A stretch of DNA of 64,000 bases, taken from contig SEMN01000093.1 in the NCBI GenBank assembly GCA_005408345.1, positions 843,820 to 907,819 on the forward strand. The letters are read 5' to 3'. A model generated the notes under the pieces. That model had not been told where the DNA came from. It did not search any database and saw only the letters and a program-made list of their open reading frames with translations. This document shows positions 1-10,572 of the stretch, piece by piece; position 1 is the stretch's first letter, and each line of letters begins with the position of its first letter. Both the position numbers and the translations under genes were made by a program. This DNA comes from Macquaria australasica. Taxonomy: Eukaryota; Chordata; Actinopteri; Centrarchiformes; Percichthyidae.

Positions 1-530
1 AAACTCTGCTACTGTCACTGTGAATCAAATCAATTAACTCAGACCAAATCCAAAGTCAAAAATGGTGTTAAACAACCAGATGCAGGATCATGCAAGATGA
101 AGCCTGATAAAGACTATATGGTTGAAATGTTGCCTCTTCAGTATAATGGAGTTTGGCAGTTATAATTCTGTTCATTTATCACTCTTAATGCTGCTGGCTA
201 ATGACATACAATTACAAAAAAATTACAAAACCTATCCAACAATGTGCAATACATTATGTGAGTAAAATGTAGTCCCTAAACAGAAATCAAAGGAATGATG
301 AGATGCGTCAAGATTTTTTGGGTCTAGGTCCATTTGTGCAAAGTTGACCTCAAAACATTTGTATTGTACAGCTTTGCAAAACACAAAGCAACAATAAAAT
401 TGCTCCACCACCTACTGCGATAAGCTCAAAGCATTTAAAGGATTATGGAATTTAAAAAGGGAATCAATAGCTTGTGTTTATAAGTGTTCAAGTGTGTTCT
501 ATTGACCCGTTTATTTTTCCTGCGTTCCAG
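1..530 (+). other. 3' part of a six5 intron
   Basis: AT-rich sequence upstream of the acceptor at 529-530. No coding segment is visible on either strand. It should be the end of the intron that separates the homeodomain exon of six5 from the activation-domain exon. Confidence 0.6.
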
Positions 531-3500
531 TGAGTCTGATGGGAACCACAGCACCGACGACGAGGCAAGCCCCATGGACGACACCCCTGACAAACCAGAG
601 GAGGCCGTTGGCTCCACAGCGTCCATCATCTCCCTCTCTGCTGTCCCCTGTAGCACGGGAGGCCAGCTCATCCTCAACGGGTCCAGTGGCTTCCTCACAG
701 CCTCTCAGTCATTACTTCTTAATGGAAATTCCCTGATCTCCAGTACTGGTGCTGGTGTCATAATTAACGGGCTAAACTTGGGCGATTGCCAGACAGTCAC
801 ACTGAGTCCTGTTGCAACCAGCTCTCCTTTGATACTGAACGGGGCTCAGGTAATAACCAAACCTAGTATCGGTGTGCAGCAGCAAGCAGTTTCTGTGGCA
901 GAGCAGGAGGTTTCAGCCATGGAGGCCAAGCCAATCAGTCTTCCAGCAGTTGTTCTAAGCACTAACACCACACCAGTCTCAAACCCTCCATCCATCATCT
1001 CTCTTCCTCTGCAAATCAAGACAGACGGCGGCAATGCAATGGATTTCATCAGTGTCCCTGATTCAGAGGGCAGCAACCAGACAGTATCTTCCTCTTCTTC
1101 ATCTCTATCCCCCTCCTCACCAACTCTGTCCTCCCCAGCCAGTCTCCCCTCACTAGTCTTAACACAAAACACCCAACACCAGGAGTCCCTCACCCTTCCA
1201 GCCTCCATGTCGTCTGCTGGCATCTCCAGTTCTGCCGTGTCTCTCTCCAGTCAGCAAGGGGAGTATGTTGTCTTTGCCACTGCTGGCTCCCAGTTAAACC
1301 CTTGTAGCTCTGTGGTTTCCTCCACCCCTCAGGTCTTTTCTCTACCCCAGGTTGTGCCTTCCATCCAGGGTATACCAGTATCCCAGCTGGTCCAGCACTC
1401 TTCAGGAGCCCAGGTGTCCCAATGCCCTCAGTTGGTCCCAGTATCCCCCCTCACCTCGCCAGCTCCTCCGTTCCAAAGCCAGACAGTGAACACAGGCAAC
1501 ACACTGGCGCACCACCAGCAGGATGCTTCAATGACTCTGCCTGAAGGTGCCACCACCATAGTCTCTGTCTCACAGCTTAACAACCATCAGTTCCCACAGC
1601 GAACGGCACACCAACTGGTGAACCAAACCACAAACTCCACACCCAGCAAAATCCAGGTCCCACAGGTTATTTCCATCTCTTCCCCGACACAAGCAGTCCC
1701 AGTGCCCCAGGTCAAAGGTTCCACACCGGCACAGTTAGTCCCCCTCTCCATGCCTCAGCTAGTCCCGGTCTCCTCCATCCAAACTTCGTCCACCATCTCG
1801 TTCCCCCAAGTGGTACCTGCCAGTCCTTCTCTCTCCATCCCCTCTGCTGGAGTGCCCTTACAGATCCTGACTTCAGCTCCCGCAGCTGCAGGGGTCGCAC
1901 AGTGTCCTCTCCGGATAAACCAGATGAGGCCCATTCAGAGTGTGGGTCCCCCAACCAGCGTGGCCCCTGGTGTGCAGCTCCTCAACTCTGGGATCATTCA
2001 GCTGCCCTCTGCTCCTCCAGGTACTCTGAATTCATTAGCAAATGTAGCAAAATTCACTGCTTACAGCCTCTCAAATGTGAGGATTTGATCATTTCTTTGT
2101 CATATATGATAATAAACTGAATATCTTTGGGATTTGGACTATTGGTCCGATACAACAAGTAATTTGAAGACATGAACTTGGGTTCTGGGAAATGACTGTA
2201 TGATAGGCATTTTCACTATTTTCTGATATTATATAGACTAAGTGACTAATCAAAACAATGATCAGTTGATTAATCAACAATAAAAAGAATTCTTGCATTC
2301 GTAATAGCAAGTCTATGCATTAACGATCTGTATGGCAACAGTTTGATTTAATGTTTAATTTTTTTTCAGAGCCAGTCTAAGTAAGAAGTATTTCATTACA
2401 TGGATTAGGTGATGGAGTCACTTGACACAAGTAATTGTTAAATTACCGATGGTTGATTATTATTTTCTCAAATCACCAATAAATCCATTATTTATTTGTC
2501 AGAAAATAATGAAAAATGCTCTTCAAAATTTACCATACCCCAAGGTGTTGTCGTCAGTTTATTTTCACATTAGACAAAGAAAAGTAGAAAACCTTCCCAA
2601 TGGATGAGCTGGAACTTGCTTTGATATATCATAACAATATGAATATCATAACAATAAATCGATTATCAAAATTGTTCCCAATTAATTTTTTTATCGTTTC
2701 AGCTTTAAAATATTTTCATGAATGTCATTAATACAGTAGGCTGTTTTATCCATTGCATTGTAACAACACACCCAAAAACTATGCCTCAAAAAACAAAAAA
2801 AATATGTTGTGATAATACAAAAATATGACACAAAACAAGAGTATCTGTGACTGTAGAAAGTTAAAGAAAAGAACAGATTGTAATACACACAGTTAAAATA
2901 AACAGAATACCAAGACAGACAGAATATTGTTAATGCCTGATTGACAAATTTTACAGCAAATGTTTATTGTGTAAAACACGTCAATGTAAGTATTGGTCTG
3001 TAAATGAACTTGCTGCCTCCATGTATGAGCAGTGAAGAGCTTCATGTATTTGTGCTGATAGTGATGCTACATTTCATACTGGTGCGCCTCTTGTTTGAAT
3101 GTTGTCACACAGTCTTGATTGCAGTCCATTTATTACCATTGCAGGTAACCTTCTCCTCGGTGGAAGTCCCTACCTGAGTGTCCAGCAAGGCAAGCTGATT
3201 CTGACCATCCCAGCGGGCATTCAACTCACCAGTTTGCCCCTGAAACCAGTCCACGAGGCTTCACCCATCTCTGCTAATGGAGTGAGTCCCGTTCTCACCC
3301 CCTCCAGCCCTCTTGTAGCCTCCCAGCCTTTAACCACCTCAGCCCCGACCTCCATTGGCCTCACATCATCTCCCCTAAACTTCATCAACTCGTCTCCACC
3401 ATACTGTGCTCCGGAGACTGGCACACCTGTCGTCCCCTCCCCTCATACGCTGGACCATTCAGTCACCCCCACAACGCCAAACACTCTCACGCCAGAAAGT

Positions 3501-3812
3501 ATGCTTACACTCAGTCCCATGTACAGTGGAGTGACACCCAACACCCAGTTGTCCCAACCAGCCTGGAGCCCCGTGCCCCTCTCCACTTCAGCTAGTCTAA
3601 CTCTGTTTGATGTCCGCAGCAAGGGAGACCTACCTGTAGACCCGGGTTTGTTAGGACTACCTGGAGGAGAGTCGCTGCTTCTGGGAAGCCCCTCCTCAGA
3701 GCAGGATGTGGAAGCCAACTCAGCGCTGGGGAATCCAGAGGAGATGGATGGGGACTCCAAGATTCTTACTCAGCTCCAGTCTGTCCCTGTGGAGGATGAG
3801 CTGGGCTTGTAG
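531..3812 (+). CDS. six5: SIX homeobox 5 (SIX4/5 class), C-terminal part; 5' exon(s) outside window
   Basis: Two coding exons, 531-2020 and 3145-3812, joined in phase (G|GT), stop TAG at 3810-3812; about 718 residues. The first exon follows a pyrimidine-rich acceptor ending CAG at 530 and enters with phase 2. Its first residues, ESDGNHSTDDEAS, match the segment just after the homeodomain in SIX4/SIX5 proteins, so the SIX domain and homeodomain must lie on an exon left of the window. The rest is a long Ser/Thr/Pro/Gln/Val-rich activation region; segments such as LNGNSLISSTGAGVIINGLN and the ending LTQLQSVPVEDELGL are family-typical. Family knowledge: nuclear transcription factor that binds MEF3-type sites, often with EYA co-activators. 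SIX5 is preferred over SIX4 from the C-terminus and the qpctl/sipa1l3 neighbourhood; a SIX4 paralogue is the alternative. Several P-Q-[VL]-V-P repeats are present (see findings). Confidence 0.85.
2021..3144 (+). other. six5 intron between the last two coding exons
   Basis: Starts with GTACTC and ends with a TTACCATTGCAG acceptor. AT-rich and non-coding. The part at about 2095-2290 resembles a degraded copy of the teleost repeat containing GATTAATCGATTAATC-type motifs that recurs through the window. Confidence 0.7.
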
Positions 3813-4328
3813 TCTGTTTACGTTGCTGGTTGGCAACCCTGTGTCTCTAAAAACAAAAATGATGAAGCATACAGTAGGTGACAGATTCTGCTGTTTGTTT
3901 TGTTTTTTAGTGATCAGAAAGATTTTATTCCACATTGTCAATCCTGTAAGACCCAAAGGTCTTTTACAATATGTTTAGGTTCTGACATGTATACCGTCAT
4001 GGTCTTAGCTGGCACTTTTGAGATAAATCCTCTGCAGCTCTATTTCACATGAATGGGCAGAGTTATATGTGAAAATCTGTACGTGCCTTACCTGATTTAT
4101 CAGATCTAGACAGAAGAACTTTAACCCGGATTAGTCTGCTTGGCCCAGTTACAGGTCCTGGTCGGTTGCACAAAACACTTTAAGTTTTCTCCTAAAACAT
4201 TAACGGATTTACTGCATTGAAAGAGATTTTACAGCGGTAAAATTCTACAGTTTCCATGGAGACCGTTTGTTTGCCTGTGCTTGCGCTCACCTGTTATCAT
4301 CTCACAAAGTTGGCCTATAGACAGTAAA

Positions 4329-4600
4329 AAAAATAGCAGAGGAAAAGAGGACAAGAAAACCAAATGGGTCAGAGTAGGAAAAGATTATACTTCTGGAGGA
4401 ATACAATAAAAGTAACTTTGATCCACAAATAAGAGCTAACAGAAAACAACAAATGTGGAAATTGCAAGAAAATCAATTCAAGAAGTCTGGTGAAGAGGTC
4501 CATTCAAGAGGTCCAAAAAAATACGACAACTTGTCTGTTCTGGCCAAAAAAAAGAGATCACTAATTTCAGGAAGGAATCCAACTAAACTGGAAGAATAAC
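4329..4600 (+). pseudogene. Myb/SANT-like protein of Harbinger element, broken
   Basis: Reading from 4329 gives a basic segment EKRTRKPN, one in-frame TAG near 4377, then IILLEEYNKSNF, ANRKQQMWKLQENQF and GPKKYDNLSVLAKKKRS. The spacing of Leu, Trp and the K-x-D-N-L-x-x-x-A-K motif is that of the Myb/SANT-like DNA-binding proteins encoded by Harbinger transposons and their domesticated relatives. The stop codon and loss of the second Trp (Tyr in KYDNL) point to decay rather than a working gene. Confidence 0.55.
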
Positions 4601-4747
4601 TTCCAGCTTTGGATACTTGAAGTAACCGTTAAGGTTAGACTAACTGTTATATGGCGGATAGTGAAAGAAATCTCTGCAAGTCGTTCATAATAAAGATGAC
4701 ATCATCTTTATTTATTGTTGAGTTCATTACACATTTAAGTATTTAAG

Positions 4748-4979
4748 CTATAGATATACACTAGACTGAATGTAAAACCGTAGAGCAATCATTAATTGCA
4801 AAGGGGCTGGATGAGCACACGTGCGGAAAGTAGCGTGATCCAACTCTAGACTGCTGGTCAAATCTGTAGTGTAAAATAAGTTGCTCATCGTTAAGTGCAT
4901 CCATTGGGTTCTCCTGTTCACGGAATACTCTTCTCGAGATACGTTCATTTTCTTCATTTGTCGCCATAAACTCGTCCAT
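4748..4979 (-). pseudogene. N-terminal fragment of PIF/Harbinger transposase
   Basis: The minus-strand reading starting at 4979 begins MDEFMATNEENER and continues RRVFREQENPMDALNDEQLI and HYRFDQQS. The R-V-F-R-x-x-x-N-P-(M/L)-D ... L-x-x-x-Y-R-F pattern is the usual start of Harbinger (HARBI1-like) transposases. The reading decays after about 30 more residues and no DDE region follows. Confidence 0.6.
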
Positions 4980-7694
4980 GTTGCGGTTAAGAGAGTCAGA
5001 GGTACCTTAAGTTTTTTTTCCGTACTTTGGTTGCTAAGGTCTTTTGTGCAACAGTTTAACCAACTTTAAGGGATTCCTTAAGTATAAGACCAAGATAAGG
5101 AAAAAGGACTTACAGGTGTTTTGTGCAAGAGTGTTTTAAGGAAACCCTAACTTGGACTTTAAGGAAAATCTTAAAGTAAGATGTTTTGTGAAACCGGTGG
5201 ACTATATTATGCAAGACGTCATGGCTTTGCCTGTTCTCTCAGCTCTTCTTTTCAGTTTCGTGGACTGCAGACCAAGTTCAGCTGTACTTGGAAAAGATAT
5301 CTGGGGTTTTTTTGCTGGCAGTAGAAGTAGTTTGTTGTGGATTCACCACAGTAACTATACACCGGACTATCTGGCAAAGTCATACATCTAGAAATAGCTG
5401 ATTATTGCCTGCCTGTCCAGAACTCAGAGATCCAGGATGCTGGTTTTCTTTTTCTTGTTCAGAGCCTCAATATATTATTCTACCAACACTCCAGGAATAT
5501 AGGGAAGATTATATTCTTCACAAACAGAACCGAGTTGGTTTGGTTCAGTTTTATGTGAAACCATTAAAATTTGTTTCCCTCAACCATTATTACATCATAG
5601 CTTCAAGGACTATAAACCAGTATTTTTATTGCTACAAGTTACTGAAGTCTGGGTTGAAACATGGAGCCTGACTGCATTTGATCAGTAAACGGTTTTAAAT
5701 GACTTTATGCCGTTTCCAAGAGAAAATGCTGCCCTCCATTAGTAGAAATATAACAGGAAATAAAAGGGTCTATCCTCTATGCAATGCATGTTTAGTTCTC
5801 TGTAGGACACTATGTGGCACAATGGCTGAGATGAAAAACCAGTACACTTGGGAGATGAGAAAAAGCTTTTAAATACTGAGCTTTAAATGAAGCATGACAC
5901 TAAACCGTTTGCTGTGATCCCACTTAGTGATATTTTTGTTCAAATGCATCCAAAATCTCTGTTTGTTGATATTGATAAGTGCCTTATTTTATAGCTTACA
6001 GGTTTGATGTTTTTGAGAAAATGTTCTCAGTTTTTATAATTGCTATATACCCAACCAAATTTTGGGATTCACTTTATGGACTTTTTTTGAATACCCACAT
6101 TTCTGTATCTGTTTGATCTCCATTGAAACATAATGTGACTGTTTTGGTTGCATAGACACAGCTCGATCTCCTCTTTTTGTATATTTTGCACCTTTCATTC
6201 ACACAATGTTTACGCTGCGCTGCCGTGTTGTTATGACAGTGGTTGGTTCTTAATTCAATCACAATAATCCCCACTTGACACAATAGTTAAAAATAGGTAC
6301 ATCAGAAAAAAGTAAATCAGAAAACAGGATACTGATTTCCTGATATAATCTGTCATAAATTGATGGATGTATATATTGATGGATGGATCATCATATAAGC
6401 TTTCCACTGTCATATCACAGGCAGCGGTCAAACCTTTGGCCACTTATGGTACACAAAAATACACTTCAGTGTCGCATCTAGTTACAATAATGGTCTTTGT
6501 GATTTGTTTTGTTTTTATTAGTATGTTTGTTGTCTGTCTTTTTTTGTACATTTAATCTATTTAAAGCATGTATCAATCAGTTTATAGTTTTAACTGAAAG
6601 AAAAAGAGTCCTTGTGGAAAAACACGGATAGGAAATGATATTCATTTTCACTTGGAAGGTCACATTGTTGTGGAAACTGAGGTTTCACAATCTTAGACTA
6701 CAGGTATTAAATCAATATTGATGGCAGATAGGTCATTTTGAAATACAGTAGGTCACCCCTTGTTAATAGATTGTAAGGTCACTTGTTCCCAGTGGCCTTT
6801 GGGTAGATTATTAAATGGCTTTGACAAATCAATTTTAGTTTGAATTTTACTGAACATTTAAATTAGTTATGGGTAAAGGGAAATGTGTCCTATATGTAAA
6901 ATATGGTAGCCTGCGTTTGTTTATACGAGCCATTTCTTACCAAAGTATGTAGACATTAAAGCCTCTGTGGGCTTACGCACATTTGTACTCCTGTTTGTTT
7001 GTAGCCTGGTATATGTTCTTACTCCCTCCTACCTGACACGACATAAATGACTCCAGATTTAACCAAAGATAATGTATTTTGATCGATCGACATTTTGATA
7101 GTTTTGAAAGGGATAATTTGTGTCTGTCATTCAAAGGTTCTTGTTTTCTCATTTTTGTATTCAAATGCATTCTATTTTTTATATTACATAATATTGTAAT
7201 AAACTACATTTACAGAAAGGTTCTGTGTTTATCATGAGTGTTGTCATGCATCACATTTGGGAAGTGTGAATTGTTAGCACTCAAACTATTTGTCAGAGGA
7301 TTTTGCTTCAAATTTGGCAAGAAAATTTTATTCAAATGCATTTTTCTTTCTGCACAAAACCATCCTACTCTCTCTCTCTCTGTGGGTGAGTGCCAATACA
7401 ATAGCAAAGCTCTGAACTGTGTGTGAGGGTGTGCATGCATGTGTTTGTACAAGAGGAGGAGGATGTATGGCGTGTTGTTCTAACCCTGATGGTCTCAGGT
7501 TACCTGTGATTTGATTCTGCCGGGGCATGATGAGTAATGATTAACACACATGCACATTCACTTAGGTTTTGTTCGTCCACAGACGAGCCACAATGCTCCG
7601 CAGAGACTTCACCTCTCTCCAGTACAAACTTGAGAGGTTGTTAAAAGATATCTTTGGTTCAGCTCACATCTCGGGACTTTTTGTTCCCACAGCA

Positions 7695-9645
7695 ATGATC
7701 TTCACAGCAGAGCAGGTGGCTTGTGTGTGCGAGGTCCTTCTGCAGAGCGGCTGCATGGATCGTCTTGCTGGCTTCCTCCGCACTCTTCCTCCTCCTCCTC
7801 CTCCTTCTCCTCCTCCCCTCTCCTCCTCCTCCTCTCATTGCCCTGGGGAGCTGGAGAGTGTGCTGAAGGCTAAAGCCGCAGTGGCCTTTCACCAGGGCCG
7901 CTTCACTGACCTCTACGCCCTGCTGGAGGGCTTCCCCTTCTCCCCACGCAGCCACCCGCTCCTGCAGCAGCTCTGGCTCAGAGCCCACTACATAGAGGCC
8001 GAGAGGCAGAGGGCCCGACCCCTGGGAGCTGTGGGGAAGTATCGCTTAAGGAGAAAGTTCCCTCTACCACAAACCATCTGGGACGGAGAGGAGACCAGCT
8101 ACTGCTTCAAGGTAAAATCCTATCTTATCCTAAACGTGCTCCCCAGCTGTTATTTAGCTTTCTGGTACGTGATATATTTTTTTTATTAAGTGTCTACAGG
8201 ACTTGTGAATTTTGATTATGTGAAACTATCAGTGAAGGAGATGCAACACCAATAGACAGGCAGATTGGAAAGGCCAGTGGTATAAAGTACCTTAATTAGT
8301 ACGTTTACTCAAGTACTGTACTTACTGCAAATACAGTTTTACGCTACTTGTATTATACTTGAGTATCTTATGCTACTTTATACATCTACTCCACCACATT
8401 TCAGGGGGAAATATTGTACTCCACTATATTTATCCGACATCTATATTTAGGCTATACTTAGTTACTTTGGAGATTCCTCCTCTAAAATATGATTATTTGT
8501 TTTAGATTAACATACTCAAAAGTAGGGAAAGTGAAGTAGTTAACATAAACCAGCTACAACTGTAAAATGCTAATATATCAATAATAATGATCAAATAAAA
8601 TTATCTTAAATTAGCCATTTTGTACAATGTACAATATTTTTACTTTTGATACTTAGGCCTAAAGTATAGGCTATTTTGCCGGTAGATACTTGTGTAGGTC
8701 TACTTCCACTACACCACAGTAAAATGTTGAATGCAGGACTTTTACTTGTAATGGAGTATTCTCACACTTATTGTTACTTTATTTAAGCTACTACTACTTT
8801 TTCCAGTTGTGTCCATTTGTGTTCAGGATTGGCTTTACTTATTAATGTTATTAACAGGAAAAATCACGGAGTGTACTCCGGGAGTGGTACCGCAAGAAAC
8901 CTTATCCCTCCACCCGGGACAAGCGGGAGCTCGCAGCGGCCACCGGCCTGACAACCACACAGGTCAGCAACTGGTTCAAGAACCGCAGGCAGAGGGACCG
9001 GACCGCGCACGTTACCAGGTCAGCAAGTCGCTCTCTGAGGAATTGACACATTTTAATCATTTAATGCTCTCTTACATACCGCCAGCAAGTAAAAAGGGTA
9101 ATAGCTGTTCATACAAGGCATGAAGTTTACATTAAATTAACCAAAAATAGATCAAATACACCGGGAGTGATATGAGGAGTGAATCACACCTGATTATGAG
9201 AAAGATCATTTTCCGGTGAACTAATAGAAATATTAATATTAATTCAACACTAGGTGTTTTATTTATACAAGTTCAAGCACGGATCTCAGTGGTCTACGAC
9301 CTGGTGAAAGCAGAAATAATGTTTTGGCTGGAAAAAACTTGACATGATTTGTCAACTTTTACACAGAATAAGAGCACCCTCTCGTGGTTAAATTAAGACA
9401 TGACGCAAGATTTAACTGATTTTTGGACATGATCAGATACTCATTGTATTTTCCTGATGCTCCTCATCTCTTCATTCAGTTTCCACATAACTTGCTCTGG
9501 AGGAACCTCTGGAGAAATCTACCCTTCCTCCGACAACGACATGTCACCTCCAGGCAGCCCACATCCCCATTACCACCGCCCTCCACCTCCACCCCTGTCT
9601 CACCCACCACCTCCTCTACGTCACATGTGTGGAGCCCTCATTTGA
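7695..9645 (+). CDS. six9: SIX1/2-class homeobox transcription factor
   Basis: Three exons: 7695-8111, 8858-9018, 9480-9645; phases agree and give 247 residues plus TGA. Exon 1 encodes the SIX domain (FTAEQVACVCEVLLQSG to IWDGEETSYCFK), which binds EYA-type partners. Exon 2 encodes the homeodomain (EKSRSVLREWYRKKPYPST, then QVSNWFKNRRQRDR with the W-F-x-N recognition helix). Exon 3 encodes a short Pro/His/Ser-rich tail. ETSYCFKEKSR and TGLTTTQVSNW are SIX1/2-class, not SIX4/5 or SIX3/6. Odd: about 15-18 extra Pro/Ser residues inside the SIX domain. Start: ATG 7695 lies where family members start; an in-frame ATG at 7593 (or 7569) would add 34 (or 42) residues without family resemblance, and TTTTGTTCCCACAG just before 7692 looks like a splice acceptor. 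The symbol six9 is inferred by elimination among teleost SIX genes and from linkage to six5; the class is firm, the symbol less so. Confidence 0.8.
8270..8815 (+). repeat. High-copy teleost repeat rich in ACTCAAGTA/TTACTT motifs
   Basis: Lies in intron 1 of the SIX1/2-class gene. It contains TTTACTCAAGTACTGTACTT, CTACTCCACCACATTTCAG, GGGGAAATATTGTACTCCAC and GAATGCAGGACTTTTACTTG, landmarks of an interspersed repeat found in very many percomorph introns. No protein is encoded. Short related pieces occur near 15710-15760 and 18290-18340. Confidence 0.6.
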
Positions 9646-10572
9646 GACTGCCTTTCAAATGTTTAATTTGTGACTTCTGTTACTTGATCGTTTCTTTTTG
9701 AGTAGTATAATATATATTTATTTATTAACTGTTTTGCTCCTTGAATGTAAAGTCTATTTTCTGGTGTCAGTAAAACAAATGCTTGACTTAACTTGCATAC
9801 ATTTTTTAGTGTTTTTGCATCAAATTCTAAGAGAAACTGAATAAAACCATTTTAACTTTATTGCACTCTTCGCTACACCTTTTTATATGGTGTAAAATAA
9901 CATTTGTTGGATTTTCACTCTAATAACACCATTGCACTGACACAAAATGTGCAGTATAGCCACGTAATATAGCTAGCAGTTAATAACAGCAGGTCGTAAC
10001 CTCACTCAAGTGAAGTCAGTAGGATTATTCACAGATATGACCTGGCTGTCGTTCACCATGGTCACTGTACGTTCACAGCAGCTCAGAGAGATCAACTGGT
10101 TACAAAGTCTGTCTTTAAGAAGACATTAGTGCATCTCGATCATATTAACGGGGCAAATAAATGCAAAGGCTATGGGTTTTTTTTCACAGGATTGAAGCAA
10201 AAAAAAAAATTCAAATTCACAGACTTTCCCAACTGTTCCTCTGGTACCATGATCCCAGAACTATTAACATTTTAATTAAGACTTTCTATTCACATCACAC
10301 ACCCACACATTTGGACAGAGTCTCCAACTCATCCCTCACTTGAAACCAAGGTGGACTTTGGTAAAGTTTTAGCTGGCATCCCCGTACACTGATAACAGTA
10401 CAGTTTAGTTCATTTCACCACGTTCTTCTCTTGTGTATTTGGATCCATTTTACGCTGGTCATTTAGCAATTATTTGTCATCCGTCTGACAAACAGCACCA
10501 GTACTCCAGTATGGGGTCTTCAGGTGACAGCTGCGTGGACCTCCACCACAAATATCTGTCAGTGTTTGGTGT
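9646..10572. other. Convergent 3' UTRs of SIX1/2-class gene and qpctl
   Basis: AT-rich, no coding segment. The two genes point at each other here, so the stretch is expected to be mostly 3' UTR from both sides. Confidence 0.5.
9840..9862. terminator. Facing poly(A) signals of the SIX1/2-class gene and qpctl
   Basis: AATAAA on plus at 9840-9845, 195 bp after the stop of the SIX1/2-class gene, and TTTATT at 9857-9862 (AATAAA on minus), about 710 bp after the qpctl stop. Another minus-strand AATAAA pair is at 9717-9726. Assignment rests on position only; cleavage sites are not visible. Confidence 0.4.

Larger units (their letters stand above)
4155..5202. mobile_element. PIF/Harbinger-like DNA transposon remnant
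   Basis: The ends form imperfect terminal inverted repeats: the left end has CGGTTGCACAAAACACTTTAAG and the reverse complement of the right end has CGGTTTCACAAAACATCTTA. Inside are two decayed coding pieces in the arrangement known for Harbinger elements: a Myb/SANT-like DNA-binding protein on plus (about 4329-4600) and the N-terminus of a transposase on minus (4979 to about 4755). The DDE nuclease body is missing, so the element is internally deleted and dead. The exact ends and the 3-bp target duplication could not be fixed by eye. Confidence 0.65.
3813..7694. other. six5 3' UTR, intergenic region and 5' flank of the SIX1/2-class gene
   Basis: No coding gene recognised. The six5 3' UTR starts at 3813; AATAAA hexamers on the plus strand occur at 4406-4411, 4689-4694 (both inside the Harbinger remnant) and 7198-7203, so the true end is unclear. 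A PIF/Harbinger remnant fills about 4155-5202. The rest, 5203-7500, is AT-rich with no recognisable repeat or exon and may hold regulatory DNA of the two SIX genes. Confidence 0.5.

Noticed and set aside
7569..7694. N-terminal extension of the SIX1/2-class protein from ATG 7569 or 7593
   Set aside because: No resemblance to SIX proteins and an acceptor-like CCCACAG lies just before 7692; kept only as an alternative.
7659..7988. Minus-strand frame opposite the SIX1/2-class exon
   Set aside because: Arg/Gly-rich shadow of the coding strand and its CTC repeat.
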